Positions 1 to 6,798 of a stretch of 10,778 nt of DNA are shown piece after piece. Source of the DNA: Gammaproteobacteria bacterium (lineage in GTDB: Bacteria > Pseudomonadota > Gammaproteobacteria > HK1); the NCBI GenBank assembly GCA_020444775.1, contig JAGRHX010000533.1, positions 1-10,778 of the forward strand. Direction: 5' to 3'. The position numbers and the translations under genes were made by a program. Below the pieces are notes generated by a model. The model saw only the letters and a list, made by a program, of their open reading frames with translations, did not search any database and was not told the origin of the DNA. Each line of letters opens with the position of its first letter. Within the stretch, counting starts at the first letter, position 1.

Positions 1-2248
1 CGTTCATCAAGGTGCCGCCGAGATCATTGGCACCCGAGTTCAGGCAAAGCGCGACGCCTTCGCGACCCAGCTTCACCCACGACGTCTGGATGTTCTTGAT
101 GTGCGGGTGCAGGACCAGTCTGGAGACCGCATGCATGAGCACGGACTCGCGCAGGGTCGGGCCGCGCCGCGCCCCGCCACGCAGGAAGATGGGCGCCTCG
201 GCGCCGACGAAGGGCAGCGGCACGAACTCGGTGAACCCGCCGGTACGCGCCGCCAGCCGTCGGATGTGTAACAGATGCCGGGCCCAATGCCAGGGATGGT
301 CGACGTGACCGAACATGATGGTCGAGGTGCTCGGTAGCCCGACCTCGTGGGCGACACCCATGACCTCGAGCCATTGCGCCGTCTTCAGCTTGTCCGGGCA
401 GATGATGGCGCGCACCTCGTCATCGAGGATCTCGGCAGCGGTCCCGGGCAGTGAGCCGAGGCCGGCATCCTTCAAGCGCTGCAGATACTCACGCAGCGGC
501 ATGTTCAGGGTCTTTGCCCCCTGCCAGACCTCGAGCGGCGAGAACGCATGCACATGCATTTCCGGTACCGCCTGCTTGACCGTGCTCAGGATCTGCAGAT
601 AGGTCTCCCCGGTGTATTCCGGATGGATGCCGCCCTGCATGCAGACCTCCGTCGCGCCGCGTTCCCACGCCTCCACCGTTCTGCGCGCCACCTCCTCGAG
701 GGCCAGATCGTAGGGTCGGCCACGCAGGTTCTCGCTCAGCTTGCCCTTTGAGAAGGCGCAGAAGCGACAGCGGAAGTAGCAGATGTTGGTGTAGTTGATG
801 TTGCGGTTGACCACGTAGCTGATCGTGTCTCCGACCACGACGCGGCGCAGCTCATCGGCGGCCGCGCACACGCGTTGCAGGCGATCCTCGCGCGCATCGA
901 ACAACCGCACGATGTCCTGCTCGTCCAGCTCGTGTCCACAGCTGGCGCGGTCGAGGATCCGGTCCAGCTCCTGATCCGCTGGACTGACCGGACGCGGACC
1001 CGTATGGCCGCCGGATGCAGGCTCCGTGAACGTCGTCAGCTCGACCACCGGCGCGGCGCCGTCGCCCGGCGCCCAGGCGCAGTCGCGAGCAAGACCCCGC
1101 GAGTCGCTGTTCGCCAGCAACGGTCCGACCAGCGCGGGATCGACCCAGCGGTCGGCGTCACGCGCGAATTCAGGATAGAGCGCGAGCCGTTGCACGAGGA
1201 TCTTGCCGCACTCACGGGTCTGTTCGGCCAGATCTCTTAGGTGTGGCCAGGGTGCTTCCGGATTGACGTGGTCCGGTGTGACCGGTGACACGCCGCCCCA
1301 ATCGTTGATGCCCGCCTCGACCAGTTGCCGCAGCATCCCGGGCTGCAGATTCGGCGGGGCCTGGATGTTCATCTGCCCGCCGAGCACCAGACGTGCAACG
1401 GCCAGGGTCCAGAGATGATCCTCCGGTGTCGGCTCGGACGCGTCCGCCATCAAGGTGTCTGGCTTGGCGCGGAAGTTCTGCACGATCACCTCCTGGATGT
1501 GACCGTGAGCCTCGTGCAGCCTTCGGATCTCGAGCAGCGCCTGGATACGCTCTACACGCGTCTCGCCAATGCCGATGAGGATGCCGGTGGTGAAGGGCAC
1601 CTTCAGCTCGCCGGCGTCATGCATGCAACGAATGCGCACTGCGGGATCCTTGTCCGGCGAGCCGAAATGCGGACCGCCGCGCTCCGCCAGTCTGGGCGAT
1701 GCGGACTCGAGCATGATCCCCATCGAGACCGAGCGCTTGCGCAGCAGCTCGATCTCGCCGGTGTCCATCACGCCTGGATTCAGATGCGGGAGCAGGCCGG
1801 TGCGCTGAAGCACCGCATCGGCGGCCGCCGCGAGATACTCGAGCGTGCTGGAGAATCCCATCTCGTTGAGCGCGTCGCGCGCCGCCCGGTAACGCAGCTC
1901 GGGTTTGTCACCAAGCGTGAACAACGCCTCTACACACCCGGCATCGCGCCCGGCCGCAGCAATCGCCACCACCTCGTCGATGCTGAGAAAGGGCGCCTGG
2001 AGCTGGCGAGGGGTCGTTGCAAAGGTGCAGTAGTGACAGACGTCCCGGCACAAGCGGGTGAGCGGGATGAAGACCTTCTTCGAAAAACTGATGCGGTCGC
2101 CGAAGTGTGCATCGCGCAGCGCCGCCGCCGCGGGCATCAGCACGGAGAGCGATTCGAAACCGGCCAGCGACAGGGCCTCCTCGTCGCTCAGGCGCACCCC
2201 TCGGGCAGCGTGTTCAACCAGTGCGTGCGCTCGCGATAGAGTAGGCAT
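1..2248 (-). CDS. fbiC: FO synthase, fused CofG-CofH (FbiC), 3' end cut by window edge
   Basis: This enzyme makes FO (7,8-didemethyl-8-hydroxy-5-deazariboflavin), the chromophore of coenzyme F420, from tyrosine and 5-amino-6-ribitylaminouracil, using two radical-SAM domains in the cytoplasm. My translation is open for 749 codons to the left edge. The CofG domain has the radical-SAM cysteines C67, C71 and C74 (CRDVCHYC), followed by LFTLGD, LLPHLNPGV and HIQEVIVQNFRAK. The CofH domain has C490, C494 and C497 (CYFRCRFCAF), then ATEVCMQGGI, MHVHAFSP, GTAAEILDDEV and GGFTEFVPLPF. The order and spacing match mycobacterial FbiC (about 856 residues), so roughly 60-70 residues are missing at the left. 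The ATG at 2248 is the only common start codon in frame across the upstream gap. It has no Shine-Dalgarno: a run of seven C sits where one would be. It lies 126 bp downstream of the diguanylate cyclase on the same strand. Archaea and many cyanobacteria have separate cofG and cofH, so the fusion is the actinobacterial-like form. Confidence 0.96.
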   Translation of the reverse strand, partial: MPTLSRAHALVEHAARGVRLSDEEALSLAGFESLSVLMPAAAALRDAHFGDRISFSKKVFIPLTRLCRDVCHYCTFATTPRQLQAPFLSIDEVVAIAAAGRDAGCVEALFTLGDKPELRYRAARDALNEMGFSSTLEYLAAAADAVLQRTGLLPHLNPGVMDTGEIELLRKRSVSMGIMLESASPRLAERGGPHFGSPDKDPAVRIRCMHDAGELKVPFTTGILIGIGETRVERIQALLEIRRLHEAHGHIQEVIVQNFRAKPDTLMADASEPTPEDHLWTLAVARLVLGGQMNIQAPPNLQPGMLRQLVEAGINDWGGVSPVTPDHVNPEAPWPHLRDLAEQTRECGKILVQRLALYPEFARDADRWVDPALVGPLLANSDSRGLARDCAWAPGDGAAPVVELTTFTEPASGGHTGPRPVSPADQELDRILDRASCGHELDEQDIVRLFDAREDRLQRVCAAADELRRVVVGDTISYVVNRNINYTNICYFRCRFCAFSKGKLSENLRGRPYDLALEEVARRTVEAWERGATEVCMQGGIHPEYTGETYLQILSTVKQAVPEMHVHAFSPLEVWQGAKTLNMPLREYLQRLKDAGLGSLPGTAAEILDDEVRAIICPDKLKTAQWLEVMGVAHEVGLPSTSTIMFGHVDHPWHWARHLLHIRRLAARTGGFTEFVPLPFVGAEAPIFLRGGARRGPTLRESVLMHAVSRLVLHPHIKNIQTSWVKLGREGVALCLNSGANDLGGTLMN

Positions 2249-2374
2249 CGGGGGGGAACTCTGCTGGTGTGTGGACCGTGGGTGCCGACGATGCGGCCCA
2301 ATATAGCTGCATCGTGTCAGGATATCTGCTCCGCGTCGGCCGCAGAAGAGGGCGCACGGTCGGTCCCGCCCCAC
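2249..2374 (-). promoter_or_regulatory. cyclase-fbiC gap with inverted repeat and poly-C before the fbiC start
   Basis: This gap separates the cyclase stop from the fbiC start. It holds a 7-bp perfect inverted repeat, acgatgc at 2288-2294 and gcatcgt at 2309-2315. The loop contains TATATT on the minus strand (2305-2300), a possible -10 box about 50 bp before fbiC. I could not pair it with a convincing -35 box. The hairpin could instead be an attenuator or a weak terminator of the cyclase transcript, although no T-run follows it. Seven C (minus strand, 2256-2250) end one base before the ATG. Confidence 0.3.
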
Positions 2375-3763
2375 CTAATCGCTGGCCCGGCGTACCGTGT
2401 TCCTGCCGCTGCGCTTGGCCAGCAGCAAGGCGTCGTCGGCCCGTCGCATCAGCGCCGAGAAGCCCGCGTCGTGGCCGTCGTGTTCGGCGACCCCGATGCT
2501 GCAGCTGAGGTCGATACGCAGGTCGCCGATCCACAGTGGTGTCGCGGCAACCAGCCGGCGCAGTCGGTTGGCGAGCTTGAAGGCCTCTGCCTCGGTGGTA
2601 TGCGGCAGGATGGCGGCGAACTCGTCGCCACCCAAGCGACCGAGCGTGTCGTTTGCCCGCAGCTCTCGCTCGAGCTGCTGGACCAGGTGATTCAGTGCCC
2701 GGTCGCCGACCGCGTGGCCATGACGATCGTTGAGGGTCTTGAACGAGTCCAGGTCGAGGATCAGTAGCGATAGTGGCAGCGCGTAGCGCACCGCTCGCTC
2801 GTTCTCGGCGTCGCCGGTGGCGAACAGATAACGCCGATTCTTGCAGCCAGTCAACGGGTCTGTGTTGGCGAGCCTTTGCAGCTCGAGATTGGACGTCTCC
2901 AGTGCCTGCTCGTTCTGCTTCAAGCGAGTGATGTCCGACATCACAACCACGACCCCGTTCAGGAACGGGTTCATAGTGACTCGATACCACAAGCTCTTGC
3001 AGTCCGGCCTGCCCGGCTCGATGCCGTGCTCGTCATCGGTGGCTGCTCGATGCCATTCGAACTGGATACGCTCGCCACTCCGGGCGCTGCCGATCAACGA
3101 GGCGGCCTCGTCACGGGCGTGCCAGTCGGGCAACAGCTCGGTGAGCTCCTGACCGACCAGGTCATAGCTCGATCGGCCCAGCAGCTCCTCGGCGGCCCGG
3201 TTCACGGTGAGCACCGTGAAGTCGATGCGGCCGTCGGGCGCGTCCACCACACCCAGCCCGACGATGACGTCCGACGCGGCGTTCAGGACCTGACCGAGCA
3301 ACTCATGCTTGAAGGCCAGAGGACGGTTGTAACCGAGCACGTAGCGGCCGATTCCGGCGTCGTCGGCCAGTGGTAGGAGTATACGTTCCCATGCGGTGAC
3401 CAATGCGGCATGGGTCGCCGGATTGGTGGTGTACAGTGCGCGCTTCTCGGCCAGACAGCGCTCGTAGCAGCGCACGAAGAAGGCGCCGACCTCGCCCCGG
3501 AACGAGCTGGTGAACTTGCCCGTCATGTCGAAACCCGACGCCAACGACACGTTCGCCCCGTAGTGCAGGTACTGGAAGCTCGCGTCGCCGACGCGCTCGA
3601 CCAGCATCAGGTCACGATTGCACCACAGCGAGTCGATGTCGAAGTCGCTCAGCTGCGGTAGTGCCTGGCCGACGCGACAGGACTGCCATTGGGCATGCAG
3701 ACGCAGGATATCGGGGTTCTTGATGATGCCCGGACCGATGCGCTCTTCGATGGCGAACTGCAT
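2375..3763 (-). CDS. diguanylate cyclase with PAS_5, PAS and GGDEF domains
   Basis: This 462-residue protein should make cyclic di-GMP from two GTP. Residues about 14-150 resemble the PAS_5 family (W26 region, LPQLSDFDI, then YLHYGANV and GFDMTGK), and about 155-275 form a second PAS domain ending in VVVVMSDITRLK. A short helical linker leads to the GGDEF domain (about 297-458), with DPLTG at 302-306, metal-binding D337, the active-site GGDEF at 378-382 and an intact inhibitory I-site RAND at 369-372, five residues before GGDEF. The enzyme is therefore predicted to be active and product-inhibited. No EAL domain, membrane helix or signal peptide is seen, so it should be cytosolic. I chose the ATG at 3763 because the open frame further upstream (to 3991) is Ser/Arg-rich and low in complexity. 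The Shine-Dalgarno is weak. The ligand of the PAS domains is unknown. It may be co-transcribed with fbiC downstream. Confidence 0.93.
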   Translation of the reverse strand: MQFAIEERIGPGIIKNPDILRLHAQWQSCRVGQALPQLSDFDIDSLWCNRDLMLVERVGDASFQYLHYGANVSLASGFDMTGKFTSSFRGEVGAFFVRCYERCLAEKRALYTTNPATHAALVTAWERILLPLADDAGIGRYVLGYNRPLAFKHELLGQVLNAASDVIVGLGVVDAPDGRIDFTVLTVNRAAEELLGRSSYDLVGQELTELLPDWHARDEAASLIGSARSGERIQFEWHRAATDDEHGIEPGRPDCKSLWYRVTMNPFLNGVVVVMSDITRLKQNEQALETSNLELQRLANTDPLTGCKNRRYLFATGDAENERAVRYALPLSLLILDLDSFKTLNDRHGHAVGDRALNHLVQQLERELRANDTLGRLGGDEFAAILPHTTEAEAFKLANRLRRLVAATPLWIGDLRIDLSCSIGVAEHDGHDAGFSALMRRADDALLLAKRSGRNTVRRASD

Positions 3764-4255
3764 GGCATTACCGTACTCGATCCTAGGGCTGCTGCTCGCA
3801 GCCTGGTTCCCTGTACAGCGCGCGCGAGCTCCATCTGAGCGAGAGTATCCGGGCGCGCGTGGTAGTGACCCCGATAGCATCCCGCGGCCGGACCGTGTTG
3901 ACGAATTGTCGCTGCACGCTGGCGCGCGGATGGTAGATACCGCTTTATTGCCGACCAATGCACACGACTCGTTGTCGAGGTTGTCGAGCACGAGTGCCGA
4001 TCGGCGTGCTGGCGGAGACTCTTGGTTTCTGCGCGGCCGTCCGTCGAATTCTCCGGGAACGGATCCAGCGCCACTCTGCCTTTCATTCCTATCGGCGCCG
4101 GTCGGCTACGATGTCGCGAAAGCCGCCGCGGTTCGGTGATTCGACCTGCGCTCCGGGCGATGTTCCCCCACGTCCTCATGGGAAGCGCTGTCTTATTCCG
4201 TCCTTGGAATGAATCAGCAGCGCAAAGTGCCGATGTGCTCTCCGCTTTGCTCACG

Positions 4256-4275
4256 AAGTCAATGACTTACGTCAT
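4256..4275. repeat. two overlapping short inverted repeats
   Basis: AAGTC-AAT-GACTT (4256-4268) and ATGAC-TTAC-GTCAT (4262-4275) share the central bases, so only one can form at a time. They lie about 60 bp beyond the chorismate mutase stop. The second half resembles a TGAC/GTCA operator-like dyad. No neighbouring gene start makes a binding role obvious. Confidence 0.3.
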
Positions 4276-4278
4276 CGC

Positions 4279-4330
4279 CTTCGGTGGCACATCCGAAGTG
4301 CCACGCGGGAAACGCTGATCAATCAGCGTT
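4279..4330 (-). terminator. tandem stem-loops after the chorismate mutase gene
   Basis: Two perfect inverted repeats follow the stop codon of the minus-strand gene. The first is AACGCTGAT at 4311-4319 against ATCAGCGTT at 4322-4330, a 9-bp stem with a 2-base centre, directly beside the stop at 4333-4335. The second is GTGGCAC at 4284-4290 against GTGCCAC at 4298-4304, a 7-bp stem. An alternative stem (CTTCGG 4279-4284 with CCGAAG 4293-4298) competes with the second. Only a short T-run follows the first stem on the minus strand (GCGTTTCCC), so an intrinsic terminator is plausible but not textbook. Confidence 0.5.
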
Positions 4331-4332
4331 GT

Positions 4333-5067
4333 CTATGCGCCGATCTGCCCGGAGTCCAGGCGCATGCGGATGTAGTCGATCTCGATGTCGATGGTCAGCT
4401 CGACCATGAACTCGAAGACGCTCACCGCATGTTCCGGTGCCAGTTGGTAGTGCTCGGCGAGGCGTCGGGCCAGGTTGAACACGTCCTGCTCGCGGTCCCG
4501 GTGCCGGATCAGGGCGAGGATGGCCTCTCGGTCGCCGCCCGTCTGGACGAAGCGTTCCGGCGCCTGGCGGATCTTCGACTCGGCCACGAACTTGCCCAGA
4601 TTCACCCGCTCCATGATGTTGAGCAGGGCGTTGACGTCGGCGGTGACGGTCTCTCCGTAGCTGTTGGAATCGTCGCCCGGCTTGCAAGCGGTGTGGATCC
4701 ACTGCCTGTAGAACTCGACGATGCGCGGGCCACAGCCGCTGTGCATGCGCGTAACCGGACTGGATGGTGTCTCGCGAACGATCACGGGCTGTACGGCCGA
4801 CACGTCGCTGAACGATTCCTGACCGGCGTACAGGTAGCGGCCCAGCTCGGCATGGCCACGCTCGACAATGTGCAGCTCGTAGTCGAGCAGCGAGCGATGC
4901 GGCGCGGCGCGTACCAGGCCGGGGGCGTAGACAGGCGCGTTGTGGGCAAACCGGGTGCGCTTCTTCAACGCGATGACGATTTCATTGGCGAGGATGTCCA
5001 GCCCGGGGCGGATGGTCCTGCCGAGGTCGAGTTCCGGATGCATGGACGTGAGTTGACTGTCGGACAT
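4333..5067 (-). CDS. aroQ: chorismate mutase of the duplicated yeast/plant (Aro7-like) type
   Basis: This 244-residue cytosolic protein should convert chorismate to prephenate, the first step towards tyrosine and phenylalanine. It follows the yeast enzyme (256 residues) over its whole length. TIRPGLDILANEIVIALKKR starts the first helix, SLLDYELHIVERGH matches the region before the yeast effector arginines, NSYGETVTADVN matches the effector loop, and ERVNLGKFVAESK is the core motif. From the alignment I recall, the yeast active-site residues R16, R157, K168, E198, T242 and E246 correspond to R20, R154, K165, E193, T225 and E229, with the exact 11- and 4-residue spacings. Yeast N194 becomes H189, and in the effector loop the glycine (G138) and threonine (T142) remain while the serine is E139. 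The flexible loop before the last helix is shorter. I chose the ATG at 5067, with AAGG nine bases upstream. An in-frame TTG at 5166 would add 33 residues of pentapeptide repeats. It is divergent from the aminotransferase gene. Confidence 0.85.
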   Translation of the reverse strand: MSDSQLTSMHPELDLGRTIRPGLDILANEIVIALKKRTRFAHNAPVYAPGLVRAAPHRSLLDYELHIVERGHAELGRYLYAGQESFSDVSAVQPVIVRETPSSPVTRMHSGCGPRIVEFYRQWIHTACKPGDDSNSYGETVTADVNALLNIMERVNLGKFVAESKIRQAPERFVQTGGDREAILALIRHRDREQDVFNLARRLAEHYQLAPEHAVSVFEFMVELTIDIEIDYIRMRLDSGQIGA

Positions 5068-5080
5068 GTCAGCAAGCCTT

Positions 5081-5143
5081 GTCACCTTGATGCGTGTCAC
5101 CTTGATGCGTGCTGCGAACAAGCGCGCCGCGAGCAAGCGCGCG
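5081..5143. repeat. two back-to-back 15-bp tandem repeat pairs
   Basis: gtcaccttgatgcgt occurs twice without a break (5081-5095 and 5096-5110). It is followed by a second 15-bp pair, gcgaacaagcgcgcc (5114-5128) and gcgagcaagcgcgcg (5129-5143), which differ at two positions. The array lies just upstream of the chorismate mutase ATG. Read in frame from the minus strand, it gives pentapeptide repeats (LLAAR, LFAAR, IKVTR, IKVTR). The 15-bp length therefore keeps the frame of a possible N-terminal extension. Confidence 0.8.
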
Positions 5144-5182
5144 GCCCGAGTTCGGAACCGGCGCAACCGCCTCGGCCCGCGA

Positions 5183-5201
5183 GGGAGGGAGGGCGGCAGG
5201 G
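5183..5201 (+). other. canonical G-quadruplex motif
   Basis: Four runs of three G at 5183-5185, 5187-5189, 5191-5193 and 5199-5201 are separated by loops of 1, 1 and 5 bases. This fits the G3+ N1-7 rule with two very short loops, a class known to fold stably in vitro. It lies on the plus strand, 116 bp upstream of the chorismate mutase ATG (5' leader or promoter side) and about 350 bp upstream of the aminotransferase. Confidence 0.6.
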
Positions 5202-5486
5202 ATCGTCGCGCGCGCCGTCAAGCTTAGCGCGAAACGCACACGGCAACACGCGCGCTGACCGTGCCGCGAAGCCCGATCGGCGCCTGCCAGCCAGTGGCGG
5301 CCGCAAAGTGGCCGAGCGTGCCACACGCGGCTGGCCCCGGAGGGCAGGGCTGCGCGATACTGCATCTCAATGGCGCCATTCTCCGCCGCACGCGTCATGG
5401 CGTGCAGCCAGCCGTCGTGCCGTTTGCTCTGCGTCGCCGCGCGTGGCCGGACCAGGTCGCCGCGGTCGCTCCCACGAGCGTCGCCC

Positions 5487-5514
5487 GCGCCAGACCAAAC
5501 GCGCCAGACCGAAC
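5487..5514. repeat. 14-bp tandem direct repeat upstream of the aminotransferase
   Basis: gcgccagaccaaac (5487-5500) is followed at once by gcgccagaccgaac (5501-5514), with one mismatch. The repeat ends 38 bp before the aminotransferase ATG, where a regulator binding site or simple slippage duplication would both fit. Confidence 0.5.
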
Positions 5515-5552
5515 GCCACTGCGTTCCAATCCAGAATCAGAGATCGTTTCCC

Positions 5553-6776
5553 ATGGCCTTCGATTTCAGCAGCCTGTTCAAGCCCGATCTGCCACCCGCC
5601 GCGGTCCGCTGGACCGGTTTTCCCAGCTACAACTTCGTCGGCGGGCACAACGACGCCGATAGCGTGCCCTGTGAGACCCTCGCCACCCTGGCCGGTGAGG
5701 CGCTCAGGACCGAGGGGCACAGCCTCTCGACCTATGGCCTGAACAGTGGCCCACAGGGTTATCTGCCGCTGCGCGAGGCGCTCGCCAGGCAACTCCAACA
5801 GGAAACCTCGATGCGCTGCAGTGCCGATGACATCCTCATCGTCTCGGGCTCCCTGCAGGCGTTGGACCTCGTGAATGCCGCGTTCCTGAGTCCCGGCGAT
5901 ACGGTCATCACCGAGGATTGCTCGTACGGTGGTGCCTACACAAGGCTGCGCCGCATGGGTGTCGAGATCGTCGGTGCGCCGCTCGACGAGGAGGGCATCC
6001 GTATCGATACCTTGCAAGGCATTCTCGAAGAGCTGCGTGGCAAGGGGGTGCGGCCGAAGTTCATCTATACCATCCCTACGGTCCAGAACCCCACCGGGGC
6101 GGTGATGTCGGAGGGCCGGCGTCGCGAGCTGCTCGAGCTCGCTGCGCGTTTCGAGGTGCCGATCTTCGAAGACGACTGCTACGCCGATCTGGTGTTCGGC
6201 GGTGGTCGTCCGCCGGCCATCCGTGCCCTGGACGACAGCGGTCGGGTCATCTACTGCGGCTCGTTCTCGAAGAGCATGGCACCGGCGCTGCGTGTCGGCT
6301 ATCTGGTCGCCGACTGGCCGGTCATGAGCCAGTTGCTGGCACTCAAGACCGATGCCGGCAGTGGCGCGCTCGAGCAGATGATGCTGGGTCGTTTCCTGGT
6401 GTCCCACTTCAACGACCACGTGCAGGCGCTGCGCGGTACCTTGCAGCATAAGTGCGAGGTGATGATGGAGGCGGTCTCCCGTGAGTTCGGCGCCAGCGCG
6501 GAGTTCAGTCAGCCCAAAGGCGGCATCTTCCTCTGGGTGACCTTGCCCGACGAGGTGGACACCAGCCGTCTGGCGCAGGTGGCGGCGGCCGAGGGAGTGG
6601 CCATCAATCCAGGCGCCGAGTGGTCGGCCGACCCCGAATCCGGACGTCATCGCATGCGGCTGTGCTTCGCGCATCCGGGTGAGCAGGAGATCCGCGATGG
6701 CGTCGCCAGGCTCGCCGACATCTGCTACCGAGAGACCGGCATCCCGATCCGCAGCGGCAATGTGCAGCGCGGCTGA
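5553..6776 (+). CDS. PLP-dependent aminotransferase, fold type I (LysN/KAT/Aro8-like)
   Basis: This 407-residue cytosolic enzyme transfers an amino group between an amino acid and a 2-oxo acid through pyridoxal phosphate. Visible fold-type I landmarks are YGLNSGPQGYLPLREAL (61-77), the glycine/serine turn SGSLQALD (98-105), QNPTG with N179, EDDCYADL with D207 and Y210 holding the cofactor ring, the Schiff-base lysine K240 in GSFSKSMAPALR, phosphate-binding R247, and R369 in RMRLCF for the substrate carboxylate. The protein resembles the 2-aminoadipate/kynurenine/aromatic group and the catalytic half of MocR regulators, but no winged-helix domain precedes it, so it is an enzyme and not a regulator. 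The ATG at 5553 has only a weak AGAG upstream. Earlier in-frame starts add low-complexity sequence. Substrate is not readable. Divergence from a chorismate mutase suggests aromatic amino acids. It ends 62 bp from the convergent SDR gene. Confidence 0.9.
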   Translation: MAFDFSSLFKPDLPPAAVRWTGFPSYNFVGGHNDADSVPCETLATLAGEALRTEGHSLSTYGLNSGPQGYLPLREALARQLQQETSMRCSADDILIVSGSLQALDLVNAAFLSPGDTVITEDCSYGGAYTRLRRMGVEIVGAPLDEEGIRIDTLQGILEELRGKGVRPKFIYTIPTVQNPTGAVMSEGRRRELLELAARFEVPIFEDDCYADLVFGGGRPPAIRALDDSGRVIYCGSFSKSMAPALRVGYLVADWPVMSQLLALKTDAGSGALEQMMLGRFLVSHFNDHVQALRGTLQHKCEVMMEAVSREFGASAEFSQPKGGIFLWVTLPDEVDTSRLAQVAAAEGVAINPGAEWSADPESGRHRMRLCFAHPGEQEIRDGVARLADICYRETGIPIRSGNVQRG

Positions 6777-6798
6777 ACTGGCTGAAGCCTGTGCCCTA

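Larger units (their letters stand above)
3764..4332. other. 569-bp gene-free stretch
   Basis: I see no convincing gene here. The open frames on both strands translate to low-complexity Arg/Ser/Pro-rich sequence without recognisable motifs and are not preceded by ribosome binding sites. The stretch should hold the promoter of the cyclase gene and the 3' end of the chorismate mutase transcript. Visible structure includes a 9-bp tandem direct repeat (gttgtcgag at 3971-3979 and 3980-3988), a 10-bp palindrome gccgatcggc at 3996-4005, and the stem-loops near 4256-4330 listed separately. The part from about 3940 to 4280 looks less GC-rich than the coding regions. Confidence 0.5.
5068..5552. promoter_or_regulatory. 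485-bp divergent intergenic region between chorismate mutase and aminotransferase
   Basis: This very GC-rich region must hold the promoters of both divergent genes. I see no convincing gene in it and no clear -35/-10 pair. It contains 15-bp tandem repeats (5081-5143), a G-quadruplex motif (5183-5201), a 12-bp perfect palindrome aatggcgccatt (5369-5380) and a 14-bp tandem repeat close to the aminotransferase start (5487-5514). The long plus-strand frames crossing it lack recognisable protein motifs. Confidence 0.5.

Noticed and set aside
1325..2239. A 304-codon open frame on the plus strand.
   Set aside because: It is the antisense shadow of the CofG half of fbiC, which has clear family motifs. 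The plus-strand translation has none.
3764..3991. A 76-residue N-terminal extension of the diguanylate cyclase.
   Set aside because: The extension is low-complexity Ser/Arg/Ala sequence partly made from a 9-bp tandem repeat, and PAS_5 similarity begins only after the ATG at 3763.
4333..5067. First reading of this gene as an unrecognised all-helical protein.
   Set aside because: The spacing of R20, R154, K165, E193, T225 and E229 and the phrase GKFVAESK match the yeast/plant chorismate mutase too closely for that.
5081..5143. Short repeats that could suggest a CRISPR array.
   Set aside because: Units of 15 bp abut without spacers and there are only two copies of each, so they are simple tandem duplications.
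5370..5552. A longer aminotransferase start that might add a MocR-type winged-helix domain.
   Set aside because: The added 61 residues are far too few for the domain, show no helix-turn-helix pattern and cover the repeat-rich control region.
5367..6674. A 435-codon open frame on the minus strand.
   Set aside because: It overlaps the aminotransferase antisense. The plus-strand protein has a complete set of PLP-enzyme residues, and the minus-strand translation has no recognisable motif.
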